Shown here: positions 1-11,374 of the stretch, one piece after another
Numbering within the stretch: the stretch's first letter is position 1
Layout of the letters: the number at the start of each line of letters is the position of its first letter
DNA from: Mariannaea sp. PMI_226
Taxonomy: Eukaryota > Ascomycota > Sordariomycetes > Hypocreales > Nectriaceae
Assembly (NCBI GenBank): GCA_024336345.1
Contig: JANFOG010000004.1
Span: 2,604,001-2,668,000 of the forward strand
DNA length: 64,000 nucleotides
Direction: 5' to 3'
Position numbers and translations under genes: made by a program
The notes under the pieces: generated by a model
The model's database searches: none
What the model saw: the letters and a program-made list of their open reading frames with translations, nothing else
Told to the model about the DNA's origin: nothing

Positions 1-65
1 ATGACATCGCCCACCATGAGGGGGTTGTGCTTTTCAGGCAGCGAGCGGTCCGACTTGGGGGCCAT
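1..65 (-). CDS. 5' end of an unidentified gene (partial, runs off left edge)
   Basis: Seen: on the minus strand an ATG at 65-63 in a strong context (A at -3, GCC after the ATG) opens a frame of 21 codons to the window edge, beginning MAPKSDRSLPEK and ending NPLMVGDV. Codon use is biased to C or G at third positions, as in the other genes here. The same frame is open upstream to about position 212 (ending LIDQQLDK before the ATG), but that part is less codon-biased. It also has an in-frame TGA at 236-234, so I take it as 5' leader. An alternative is that an intron ends at the CAG at 212-210 and coding starts further up. The family is not recognised; too little is in the window to assign a role. 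Confidence 0.4.
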   Translation of the reverse strand, partial: MAPKSDRSLPEKHNPLMVGDV

Positions 66-3000
66 CTTGTCCAATTGCTGGTCAATCAACGGGCGCGGCG
101 CGACCAGTCGAATTACGTTTGAAGAGAAAAATAAGACGCGGAAGTCGGTATCTGGTTCAAAAGCGGCGATGAGAGTCGGCGCGTTTGAAGGGAAACGATC
201 CGGATAAGTCTGTGAAAGGTAGAAGTTGGCGCGTCAGTGTTTGAATGCTGGAAAGGGTTCTGCCGGTGGCATCGACTTCAGGCGCGGCGCAAAAAGAGGA
301 GGCCGAAGCCACACCAATAGGCTTGCGAGCGACGTACCGTGTCCAGACAACTGCTTCAATCCATCCAAGGAGGAAAAAGCGTTGCCAGACGGAAGAATTT
401 GACTTTAGGATAGAAAGGACCGATGGAGTTGGGACGTGCTCCTGGCCAAAGTTACGTACAATTAAGATGGGGGAGGAGAGGACGGAGGAGAAGAAGAAGG
501 AGAAAAATAGGCCAAGATGCCAACGAAAATGAGGGCAAAAAGGATCGCGATGGCTCGAGGGCAGAAAGAAGCTGAGACAAATTGAACGAACGGGGGTCCA
601 GGGTCGGGGGGACCTGTTCTTCGTCCTGGATTTGGACGTGGGCACGGGGGGATCGAGTCGCGCAAATTAGGTGCTCCAGCTTGAAGAGCGTCTAGCGCCA
701 GTTGATGGAGAGGCGGAGATGCTTCTGTTTTGTTCTTGCGACAGGACTGGTCGAGCCTGGTTAGCGCAAAGTGCTGCAAGGTGTACAAAGTGGGGTGCTG
801 CGAGATAGAGAAATACCTCGTATTCCAACTGGAACCGGACCTGACATACAAGTATTCTCCTATCGCTTTTGGCTGAATTTCTCCCCTTGAAGCCTTGCCC
901 AACAGTTTGCAAACGCCTGACTTTGATTAGGTACATCCATACACCTGGACCCTGTTCACACCTACCATTCTAGGTGCCGGTAACTGAGGTTACGCCCCTA
1001 GACGGAAAATGGAAAGGCCACTATGGCAGCGTGGCATCTCGAAGTGCTACGTAGTAGCTGTAAGAAAAAAAAAAAGATCTAATTAATTAATCGAATCGCA
1101 ATTCCAAAGGTACGAACCACACAACAATGATATAGTCATGTCGCCCTTTTCTACCGAGATCCCTTCTCTTATTACGAGGGCACCAGAACTACCTATCTTG
1201 AATTAACGTACCTATTATAAATTGCCTCAAGAGACGGTAAGTTACGATCCAGGTGCGAAGGCATGCAGCTCTGGTCCAGCCAGTCCCGTATGACACTGGA
1301 TCGGACCCATTCTGCAGCAGCATCGCCCAATTCACTGCGTGTGAGGAACCAGGGAACCCCAACAAACACGTAATTTACAGATTAGTTACTACTGTACGTA
1401 AACGCACCCTTGGTGCCTCACCGAGAATGCTTGATCAACACTGATCGAAGCCCGCCTACCCACTTCCTCGTCGACCTTCGCACGCGTTCGTCAGGGGTGG
1501 GTATGGGAGAACTCCAAAAGCTCCACAGTGTACTTGGACCCTGTGGCTGCCCTTCTCACAAACCTACGGTACCATCCCATACCCACGCGCCCACGCGCTG
1601 GCGCACAGGGCGGCGGCCACAGACGCGAAAAGCTGATGGCAGCTCAGACTCTGAGCTGGTCTCGTCGAAGAACCCCCGAATAACGCGGGGAAATAACAAC
1701 ATGGGTGACGTGCCAGCCCGCGGTAGGGTAGCCAGCTCTTGCGAGAAGACAAAACCAGGACCAGTGAAAGATGGTGAGATGAGATAAAACACCAATAGGC
1801 AGAAACACCTCCTCCACTGGGTGAGGTCCAGGTTTAGACTCCAATGAGAACGTCCTGACGAATTACATTGCTCCATGTCACTTATCGCCCGGCATACCCG
1901 TATCGAAGTGCTACTTTACTAGTGGTACTGACCGCACCCTATGTGCGTCTGCACACAATGATCATTCCTTGTCATCCTCTCCTCTGTCATCCAGCCCGTG
2001 CCCAAATTATCGCAATGGTCAGATCAGATTACCCAAAAGAGTTCCCTGCCCGCCCCAGGTGGAACTGTAAGAAGGCTCGTTCTTCACGTAATGGATTACA
2101 CTATGTGCTATTGTGTGTAGTACATGGTATGGTCGCTATCCTTGCAGCCTTAGTCGCTCAAGCCCGTCACTCCCTATCCCACCGATTTATATTCAACGTC
2201 ATGGACGATGTGCCATCCGAAACCACCGGGGGTGTTCTCCGGACTGTTACCTCACGTGTCCTGAATATACAGGCACTTCAGTTTAGAGGAGCTATCACTT
2301 GCTCATTCCACTGAAGCCTGAAGTATGAGGATCCGTTTATCCAGCCTCTTCACTAATAAGATCTCAGCGCGCAGTGCTGACTGTATCATCAAACCTTCTT
2401 CGGGCCCGAGGGCCGAGGGGCAGAATGTGCGCTGGACAAGCCTCTGGTCGAAGCCACAACACAGACTTTACTGGAACTTGTTGCGTCAGTGCCTCCTTTC
2501 CTGAGTTTACAGCTGTCTCTTTGCTGTGTCCCTCTGAAACCGACCCTTGCTTACCCAGGCTCAACGTGAGCTCACACCTCCCTTTGCTATTCCATCGTGC
2601 ATACTTGATGACCGCTTACTCTCCTTCACAAATATCGGGTGTGGCCATTTGCATCTCTGCCTATGACGGACATGATCGAGAACGACGGCCATCTCACTCT
2701 TCTCCCCCAAGATGCGATAACGGCGAGAGGATCAAGCTTGGGCGTCGGCACAACACAATCAACATAAGTGCTTCAACCCCAGTTGCTGCCGCCTTCAAGA
2801 AGGCCTCAAAACGTAAACAAACCAGGACATGGCCATGCCATCTTCTCACCAAAGAGACCTTGCCCAAGGCGCGTTTTGCACGCATTAGAGCCTCGCCCTT
2901 GACCCAATCATGACATGAGGCCAATCCAGGTCCCCCCCACAACCAAGCGTGTCTCCGACCGCCGCCGCCGACCGCCTTTAGGCCTCTAGAGGCTGTGGAG

Positions 3001-3391
3001 GGGGATCCCCGAGGCTCAAACGCCCCAGCAACTAACTTACCTAGGTACCCAAGCAGCAGCCGCAACAGCAGCAGGAGGAGGAGCATTGTCAGGTCGCCGC
3101 CGTAGCCCCTCCATCGTCACCGTCACCGCAACTGAGCAACCGCCTCAGCCCCTCCTCCACCAGAGCTCAAGCTCCCCCTCCACTTCCACTCCTCTCCTCT
3201 TCTACTTCCCCTAATCCTCAGCCTCCTTTTCACTCTCACTTACTCTTCCTCTTCCCGTGCTCAGCCACCTGTACCTTCAATTGTTGTGCCGTGCCTCCTC
3301 TTTTAACCCTTCTGCCTCCGCATTCTCAGCTTCGCAACCCGCGCTTCTCCCCTTCTCCTGAACTCTCCACCCCACCTCCCCAACTTCCGCA
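66..3391. other. Intergenic region, no supported gene
   Basis: About 3.3 kb without a gene I can support. The 66-650 part is the probable 5' leader and promoter of the gene at the left edge, with a short upstream frame at 234-272. Open frames around 1250-2900 are short, mutually overlapping and have no recognisable domain. From about 3050 to 3391 the plus strand becomes very rich in C and T after a CAG-repeat patch (about 3050-3080). This is the usual look of a fungal promoter and 5' UTR, here for the Rho-GDI gene. Confidence 0.5.
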
Positions 3392-4500
3392 ATGGCTTCC
3401 CACAACGACGACAACCTCCCTGAGGAGACTCAGGGCTACAAGCTCTCCCAGCCCAAGCAGAGTCTTGCTCAGTACCAGCAGATGGGTATGTGAATCTCTT
3501 CTTTCTACAGATGCATTGGTCTTTTTAGACTTTGTCGCCCCTGAGCGGGCCGCTCCTCAAGCTCCTTTTGCTTCCGTCGCCGTCTCCGTCTCCGCCTTCG
3601 TGAAGAGGCGGGTCCCGACATTTCAAGACATTGTCCAGTCTCTATCATCACTCCCTCTACACCAGTCAAATCTCTTAAGTGCAAATAACCGCACAATCAG
3701 CTTCGGCTTTTTCATCTAGGCTGCCATGAAATCTTGTTTTTTTCCTTTAACACTTGGTGGCATTCCTTGGTGTTACTGTTCCTTCTTATAGCAACCCCAC
3801 CATTCAGCCTCGTACAAACACCGAATATCTTTCTAAACTGCCGCCTTCACTAACGCACGTTCCTCTTGTATTTTCTAGACGCCGGCGATGAGTCCCTCCA
3901 GCGCTACAAGCAGTCTCTCGGCCTCAGTGGTGGCAACGATCTTTCCGATCCCAGCGACCCTCGTGTCTGCATCATCCTCTCCCTGACCATGGAGTCGCCT
4001 GGCCGCGAACCCGTGACTATCGACCTCTCTGCTTCCGGAAGCGAGAAGGCTCTCAAGAACAACCCCTTCAGAATCAAGGAGTATGCCAAGTTCACCATGG
4101 TTGCCAAGTTCAAGGTCCAGCATGAGATTCTCAGTGGCCTGCACTACGTGCAGGTTGTCAAGCGCAAGGGTATCAGAGTATCCAAGGATTCCGAGATGAT
4201 TGTGTGTTGAGTCCAAAAAAGCTATTTTCATACCTTGTACTGACACCAATAATAGGGTAGCTATGCTCCCAACACCGCCAAGCAGCCCACATACATCAAG
4301 AAGTGTACGTCCTTAATAACACCGTCGCTGGTGCCTTTCATGAAGCACTTTCTAACTCACCGAAAATAGTCCAGGAGGAGGAAGCCCCCGGCGGCATGAT
4401 GGCTCGAGCCAAGTACGACGCCACTTCCACCTTTGTTGATGACGACAAGAAGGAGCATCTCCGATTCGAATGGTGCTTCGAAATTGCCAAGGATTGGTAA
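3392..4500 (+). CDS. RDI1: Rho GDP-dissociation inhibitor
   Basis: Role (family knowledge): cytosolic chaperone that extracts prenylated Rho/Rac/Cdc42 GTPases from membranes and holds them in the GDP form. Seen: four exons, 3392-3485, 3879-4201, 4256-4304 and 4370-4500, giving 198 aa, the usual length. Donors are GTATGT, GTGTGT and GTACGT; junction codons restore Asp (g/ac) and Phe (t/tc). The N-terminal arm (about residues 1-45) is hydrophilic and carries YKLSQPKQSL. The immunoglobulin-like domain follows, with VCIILSLTMESPGREPVTIDL, FRIKEYAKFTMVAKFKVQHEI, SGLHYVQ and the C-terminal LRFEWCFEIAKDW, all hallmark stretches. The first intron is long (393 nt) compared with the others. It converges on the PPG1 gene. 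The start was chosen because it lies just after the CT-rich leader and gives the standard arm. Confidence 0.95.
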
Positions 4501-5041
4501 AGCACTGCAAGTGCTCGGACGATAGCGCTGATTCAGATATGAAACTGTCGCCAAACGAACATATCGCATGTCATGAGATAACGAAATACCTGGGGGTCTT
4601 GAAGAAGATGAGGAAACATAGGAGACATAGTACAAAATCCAATATACAAAGAATAAGGGGAGCTGTCAGTCAAAGACTGGACATGTGGGAGGAGAGGTAC
4701 TGACATTTTATCATACCTTGCTTATTTCTACCTCAAAATGAGACGATCACTTCCAATCACATTTAGCCAAACTTCAATTATTACCATACCATCCCTGAGC
4801 ATACACCGTGTCACTCATATTCCCTTTTCATAAAGACACGGCCATGTAAAATCAGAAAGGCTGCACCATTACACCAAGCTCTGCTTGGTATGCAATAAAT
4901 ATCAATAAGAATCTATTCTGCCAACGCTATCGCAAATGCCTCTTCAAAGGCATGGTATCACGTATTTTCTCTTTTGGATATATATATATATTCAGTTCCA
5001 GGGTGAAGTCAAACTAGCTTCCAGAAAAAAAATATGTGCGC
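4501..5041. other. Convergent 3' intergenic region
   Basis: A 541-bp gap between the stop codons of RDI1 (+) and PPG1 (-), so it holds both 3' UTRs. It contains an AATAAA at about 4890 and a short TA repeat (about 4979-4991). No gene is seen. Confidence 0.6.
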
Positions 5042-6211
5042 TCACAGGAAGTAATCGGGAAGGGCGTTGCCGTCCGCTGACTTCTCGCCGCCAGGTTGTA
5101 AATCTTTATGTATGTCGTTCTCCGGCGCCGCGGCGAAGACGTTGAAGAATCGCTCTCCCGTATCGCTAACCTCGAGGACGCTAGCCATGTTGCCGCATCG
5201 GTAGCAGTAGTTCGGCGCGCTCCAGACAGTGCTGAGACGGTCGTCGTAGAGGACTTGGAAACCCTCTTGGCAAAGCTGATGAGCGCGGAGGATATGTGAC
5301 ATGTTGTTGACCGCAAGGAACTTCTTGACAACCTGGGCGCCGAATGTGTACCCCGCACCACGGGGGGATAGAGAGAACTCATCTCGGTCGGGATCTGGGT
5401 CCGACCAGACAAGGTCGGCCATGGGACCTTCGTGGGGAATTTCGCGGAATCGGTCGATAATCTTGATCTGGTCGATGGAGTGAATCGAGGGTGAAAGACC
5501 TAAAAGGACGGGAACCTGTGTCAGTCCTGTTCCACACAGATGGGAAAGGATCGAGGCGCTGCAGATATGTGCATACCTCCATGAACGCAAAAGATCTGAT
5601 CATTGATCACGACACTCAGTGTCAAGAAATCGAACATGTCGGTAAAGTAATGCCACACGTTGGCATTGCCGTATTTTCTTGAACATTCAGTGTAAAAACC
5701 GTAGGACTGGGTAACACCGCGGGACTCATGGTTCCCGCGAATCAAATGCACACGGTTGGGGTATCGCAGTTTCAAACACACAAGCAGCGAGATGGTCTCG
5801 ACGCTGAACATGCCACGGTCGACATAGTCGCCTGACGTATTGTTAGCCACACATTCATGGCAAAGACTTGTAGGGCTGATGCAGCAGTACCGAGGAAGAG
5901 GTAGTTCGTGTCTGGGCAGTACCCGCCAATTCGGAAAATCTCGATAAGGTCGAAGAATTGGCCGTGGATGTCACCTACAACGGTGATGGGTGCGCGAACG
6001 TGGACAACGTTGCTCTCGCGCATGAGCAGCTCCTTGGTCTTGGCACAGATAGCTTCGATGACGGATTCGGCAAGGAGCTCTTTTTTGTAGAGGCGCGAGA
6101 TGCACTCGTCCAGGTCGACGGAGGCTAGGATAGCAGAGCAAGTCAGATAGATGTTCAGAGGCCCTGAGCGACCTCAGCTCACTCGGTTGTCTTACCAGGC
6201 AGCCCGGGCAT
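5042..6211 (-). CDS. PPG1: PPG1-type PP2A-family Ser/Thr phosphatase catalytic subunit
   Basis: Role (family knowledge): catalytic subunit of a PP2A-like phosphatase; in yeast PPG1 acts with the Far complex and in glycogen metabolism. Seen: four exons on the minus strand, 6211-6196, 6124-5891, 5831-5577 and 5499-5042, encoding 320 aa starting [20 protein letters not shown]. All metallophosphatase motifs are present: GDIHGQ, GDYVDRG, RGNHES, the metal-binding HGG and the [11 protein letters not shown] loop. [16 protein letters not shown] and [21 protein letters not shown] match PPG1 better than PP2A, PP4 or SIT4. The C terminus is ALPDYFL, so the methylatable DYFL tail of PP2A enzymes is kept. 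The first exon codes only five residues plus one base, which makes the 71-nt first intron essential for finding the true start. It is convergent with RDI1. Confidence 0.95.
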
Positions 6212-8454
6212 GATGAAAAAAAGTATGTGATATAAAGCTTGATGGGGGTAAGCTCGAAAGCCACTAGAATAGTGGTCTAGTTAGGCAGATTGTAAGGATC
6301 GAAGGCCGTAGGGTCATGCTCCAGCGTCGTTAAGGCCGGCCGCGGCGAATTCGGCTCCAGGCGATGATGATATCTTGGGGTGATCTCGGTGGTTGTACCA
6401 ACATGATCGGGAGAGAGACGGTTTACATGGGCGCGGGGCGCAGATATGGACAGCGCGCGACAAGTAGAAGGATGGCGCACAGCGACGAAAATGCAAACAA
6501 CAGAATGAGTTACAATAGAACGACAAATATTTTTTCCTGGTGGGGGCGGGCGGGCAAAAGAATATTGTCGACCAAGATGCGGGATCCTTTGGCGGTGGCG
6601 GTGGTGTGTGTTGAGCCTCGAGTCGAGCTGTCAAGACGCTATCAATTTGTTACCCAGTGATGTATGGGAGCTCGGCGGAGAAATTGCCCGTTCCCGGGAA
6701 TTCAGATAGGGAGTTGGCGACGTGCGCCTGGAGACCTACTCCAGTGCTAAGCGCCATAGCTTTGTAAGCCCACTGTTCTCACACTGGTGTGACGAGTTTC
6801 CCAACACACGACTCCGTTCATTGGCCCCTAACTCAATGGGGGGGATCTCTACCTTAACAGCATCAAGGCCATCAACGGTCTCGATGACATACAGCTAGGT
6901 TCCCTCTCTTTCCTCCTCAACGATACGCCTGGTCCTTTTACATGGGAGTGTATGCACAGGAATTGGTCTGAGGCTAGATAGAATACTATCACCGACCAGA
7001 AAAGGGCGTGCTTTGCGACCAGCTATGTGCAATGATAGTGGAGTTACTTTTCCTAGGTTGTCCGTCACTAGGTTGTCCCAACTGTGGCCGACATCAAACA
7101 GAGCACTCATATGTGGTTAATCCGAAGGAAGCAATCTCTCCAGATTCCATGCAATTAAAGCCGCCTAGAGTTGTACGATTACGGTAGACGTCAATATTGA
7201 ACTGGGTTGCACGGCTCGAGGTATGCTGCTGTGTATAGGGTAGCGTAAATTATCATCTAAGTCTGATTATCTAGTCGCCCGTGTGGTAGAGTAATGTGGG
7301 ATTGTCACTGATAATGATCATTGCAACGATATTTCAATAATAAATGAATCTAGGCGATGCTGTTGGGCGTTTAGTTTTCTTAGGCTCTGTCCCCGTCAGC
7401 CAATATTATCCATTACTGTCATCTATGGGTATTCTGGTCCGACGTCTGGATAATGTTGTCCGAAGCCCAATCCCACCCAAGCGCCCAACTTCACATGGCT
7501 TTGTCAAACATGAAGCCGCACTTCGTGCAGTACCCATGTAATAATGATTTCGCCCATAACGCTCCTTACGTAGCATATAGGTGGGCTCTCGTCTGTAATA
7601 GACAATTTCGTTCATACTCGCTTGTTCACAACCAACGAGACTTAGCCGGATACTCTCTCGTACTGTAGCTCCGGTGTAGCTCCGGGCTAAATATCGGAAG
7701 AAATGTCATCACGCCTCTAACATTGAACTCCCATTGATTGCTTTTTTGGCTGGTGCTGCCTCGGACGAAGGCTTCCCATACACTTGGGAATCAAGGTTAG
7801 TTGGTCCGTGCACCTCCACAACGCGATCTCAACTCCAAGTGAAGCGGCGTAGCGAAGACCAACACACAGAAGCAAAAGGACAACATTCGGCTGGTTCATG
7901 CGACACCAGCAGAGCCGCCGACCTATCGACCGCCATCTCGCCTCAAGGAGGCTCATTTCCGCCTTCGTCCTGGATGCGGCCCGGCTACCCACAACAGGGC
8001 GGGAGCCAGAGCAGCAGCTTTCCGGGACGGGGAGCTTTTGCGCTCCTGGCTTCTGTCGCGCCGCGTCCTTCACTCTCGCCTGGACGTTGCACCACGAGGA
8101 CGCCATCACCTCACCGCATCCGTGTCGGTCACATTTTGGGCCTTCTGCTGTGAAACCTACTGCGGCAACCAGACTCCTCCATGCTTCACATTGTTGCACT
8201 ATCGACAGTCATCGACAGTCCACAGAGGAGCGCAGGGCACCTTGTAGTGGCGCCGGATCCCGTATTATCTCCAGTTTCACCTATGGCAGCCCACCAAGTC
8301 TTTGCTTTTGACTAACCTCCAAAAACCTCCGACTTGGTCAGCTGCTCAAGCAAGTCTCTACTTGCCCGTTTTCCAACCCAACCTCCTGAATCCGATTATT
8401 CTTTGCTCTCCCATTCCAGGTTCTCAGAGTCCTCACTCATCCCTACCCACAGAA
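6212..8454. other. Divergent intergenic region between PPG1 and the zinc-knuckle gene
   Basis: About 2.2 kb holding both promoters. I found no frame with a recognisable domain. The open frames at 7717-8199 (-) and 7734-8311 (+) overlap each other and look like chance. A perfect 10-bp tandem duplication (atcgacagtc twice) lies at 8201-8220, in the likely promoter or leader of the downstream gene. Just before 8454 the sequence is CT-rich. Confidence 0.5.
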
Positions 8455-10582
8455 ATGCCGGAACAAGCTTCTGGTCGCGCTGCCCGGCCTGAGGAAGCCC
8501 AGTGTTACAACTGTGGCATCTCGGGTCATTGGGCAATCGCATGTCCAGAGCCAACGCGAGAGACACCAGCGTGAGTGCCCATCTTCCTCTATAGTGCCAA
8601 TAGGCCACACATTCTTTCACAATCACCGTCCATCAACTTACACGATTTACTAGCGGGCTCACTGCTTGGAGAAACTCCCATAGTGTGGGAAAAGGGAACC
8701 ACAGAGACCATCATGGCGGTTCAAAGAAAGCAAAAGGTCCCATCATCACTAAATATGCTCCTCCTCCACTGCCCGCACCTCCCGTAAATCGTTATGTGCC
8801 TCCGCCAAGTTATGGGCAACCCCCGGCGCCATATTCGGGACCGGCGCCTCCATACCCTACTCAATATCCTTCCCCATCTCCTTCAGTCCCTAGCTACCCT
8901 CCGAGCTATCACCCGCAGCCTTACCCCCCACCCCCTTATGGAGTTCGGGCCCCAGGTCCCCCCCCGGGGACATCTCTGGGTCACCTCCCGGGACATCCTC
9001 CAGCTCCTCCGCCGCCGCCTCCGCCTGGTGTCTATGGCCTGCCTGCTCATCCACCCCCACCTCCTCCTGCAACAATCCATCCTCCCACATACGGCCCCCC
9101 TTCAACTAGTGGTTCACCTCCGTATGTGTCTCAACCCCCTTACAGCTCTTCATATCCTCCGCCTTTGTCATATCCTGCACATGCCACTCCCTATCCATCA
9201 CCGTCTCCCGCCCATGGCTCTCCTCCAGGACCACCTCCTCGCCTATCTTCAGGACCGCCACCTCGTCTTTCCTCAGGACCGCCGTCTCTCCCACGCCATG
9301 GTTCTTCATCGTCACCATCAACATTGCCCCATCCCCCGTCACTGCCACCAAAACCGCCACAGAGCAATCATGATCCTTTCGAGTCTTCACGGGATAATCG
9401 GAATCGAAGGAAACCTGACCGCCATCAACGGAACCGTGATAATCGACACAAGAAGAATGCTACGCAGAGTCGTCCACCAGGTCACAAGGTTGAAGATGGC
9501 AATCATAAAGCCGAGACAAAACATATTGAGACTTCAGCACCAGCACCAATCTCACCACCAAAAGATCAGAAGACAGCGGCTGCAACAAAAAGCCGGCTCC
9601 CCAAATCTCCTGAGTCGTTGCCTGAGCGTAAAGAAAGTGATGCTGCCGATACACCGGCAATCATCTCGAAGAAACCGGATAGAGAGCCTGATGACACCTC
9701 GGAGGCGGATGACTGGGAATGGGAGGAAAAGGCCATATTTAAAGAACCGGAAACTCCACATCTGCCCGATGAAGTCGGAAAGCCTTTACCATCAAATTAT
9801 ACCGAGGAATTGCTTCTCCCAAGAAAGTGGGATGCCAAGTGCATTCTATCAGATTTCATCAACATGGACAACCTTGACGAGTACATCAAGCCAATTCATG
9901 AAACGGAATTCTGGGGATCAGTAGAATTCGATCCCGCTTTCGTTCGAGATGGCAAACTGCCGAGCGGCGATGCCTTACCTCTACTTCCGATGCAAGATGA
10001 AGAAACCGATCAAAACACCCCAGAGAGTGGAGAAGTAAGCGAAGAAAGCAGGAAACATGGCCATTCCCGTGATCCTACACCTGAAGAGCGGCCATACAAA
10101 CGCCGAAGATCGTCCTCGCCTCGCTACCAAGCCTCCAAACGAAGGCACAGCGATGCACCAGACAGCCGCTGGGATACACTTGGGTCTCGAGGTCGAAAAC
10201 TAAATCGCGAATATGACACAGAAGCACGTAATAGTGCGGACTTGCGTGATACCTCACGGCGGAACTCTCCAGGATCAAGGGGCAGGAGGCGATCAAATAT
10301 TCGAATTCGAAGTCGAAGTAGATCCATCTCATCGGCAAGATCAGTCGCCTCCAAGGCCTCTTCTGGGCTGGATTCCCTAGAGGCCGAGCTCCTTGGTCGT
10401 TCCGTCAAATCGAAATCCCCAAAATCTCCTGATAATACAACTAGTAGAAGACGCAAGTCTAACAGCAATACGAATAAGCCCAAGAAACGACAAACAAAGC
10501 TAGATTCGGCTTACAGGTAATTAGAAGCTGGACCCAAATACTTGATTGCAAACTGACTTCCTTCATTAGTCGTCGTTGGTAG
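8455..10582 (+). CDS. CCHC zinc-knuckle protein with Pro-rich region and RS-like tail
   Basis: Seen: three exons, 8455-8570, 8654-10516 and 10570-10582, giving 663 aa. Residues 17-30 form a CCHC knuckle (C-x2-C-x4-H-x4-C, CYNCGISGHWAIAC), split from the rest by the first intron. Residues about 70-280 are extremely rich in Pro, Tyr, Ser and Gly. A more conserved-looking acidic block around residue 390 (DDWEWEEKAIF, LLLPRKWDAKCILSDFI) follows. From about residue 500 to the end it is basic and rich in Arg-Ser and Lys-Ser pairs (SRSRSISSARS). Inference: a nuclear RNA-binding or RNA-processing factor, judged from knuckle plus RS-like composition; no specific orthologue is recognised. The last intron (GTAATT donor, CTGAC branch, TTCATTAG acceptor) changes the end from YR to YSRRW. 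Without it the frame stops at 10518-10520. Confidence 0.8.
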
Positions 10583-11374
10583 TGTATTTGTCACCAGATC
10601 ACACCAGATAAATGCTGCAGGCGGGTATGGTTATGACATCTTCTCTCTTCCCGTACCGTACATTTTCCATTTCGTCTCTCGACATGGCATGCCATCTGTG
10701 CATGATAGATCTGGTCCCTTTTAGACGGGACAAGCGTACACACGCTCGCATTTGTCCTTTTCCTATTCTTTCCTCTCTATGGCTTCAATTCCCCGACACT
10801 CATCTATTTGGGACCGACTTTCAGGTCTTTCTATATTGTCTCTTTATTTTTATGACCGTCATGATCAAAACTCGCGTGGCTGGCGTCTATCAAATAGCGT
10901 TCACGAGGTATGCGTGAATATATTCTTACTCTCATCGATGTCTTGTCTCACATCGGGACTCTCTGATTTCTTCATCCTCGTCCTTTCTCGAATGCATCGC
11001 GGAGGGCGTCATGTCCCTGCTTCGATTTTCTAGACTCTTCATGAACCTCGGTTATGTGGTGGCCATTCGAGCCTGCTGAGCCTTCACCCAAACCCCAGAT
11101 TCTGTTTTCGCTTCTCCAACTCATGACCAAAGTCCACGTGAACACACCCTCTCACACTTCGTATCGAGCTCTTTCCAAGATTCGCAGCACAGTTAAATAA
11201 TGCCCATTTATTCCCCATATATAAAAGTTCTTTGCCTATAGTTGGGGTTACAAGGGAACAGTCATCCGATTCATAAGTCATTCTCTAATCGCCTGCCTAT
11301 CTTGCTCCACCCTAGTCCTGCCATTCTCAAGTCCCCATAGAACCGATGCTTGTGTTACCAGCTACAGATGCGTC
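10583..11374. other. Convergent 3' intergenic region
   Basis: A 792-bp gap between the zinc-knuckle gene (+) and the Egh16-like gene (-), both ending here. The two overlapping open frames at 10612-10917 and 10752-11033 are in T-rich sequence, have no homologue I recognise and lie in the expected 3' UTR. I see nothing else. Confidence 0.5.

Noticed and set aside
234..236. Selenocysteine or programmed readthrough at the TGA
   Set aside because: Filamentous fungi of this group are not known to use selenocysteine; the upstream part is weakly codon-biased, so a uORF plus later start is simpler. Kept only as a finding about the leader.
7717..8199. 160-codon minus-strand frame
   Set aside because: It overlaps opposite-strand frames, shows no recognisable domain, and lies in the probable promoter of the zinc-knuckle gene.
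8794..9924. 376-codon frame overlapping the zinc-knuckle gene
   Set aside because: It is the +1 shadow of the proline-rich coding region; its His/Leu-rich product is the usual result of reading Pro codons out of frame.
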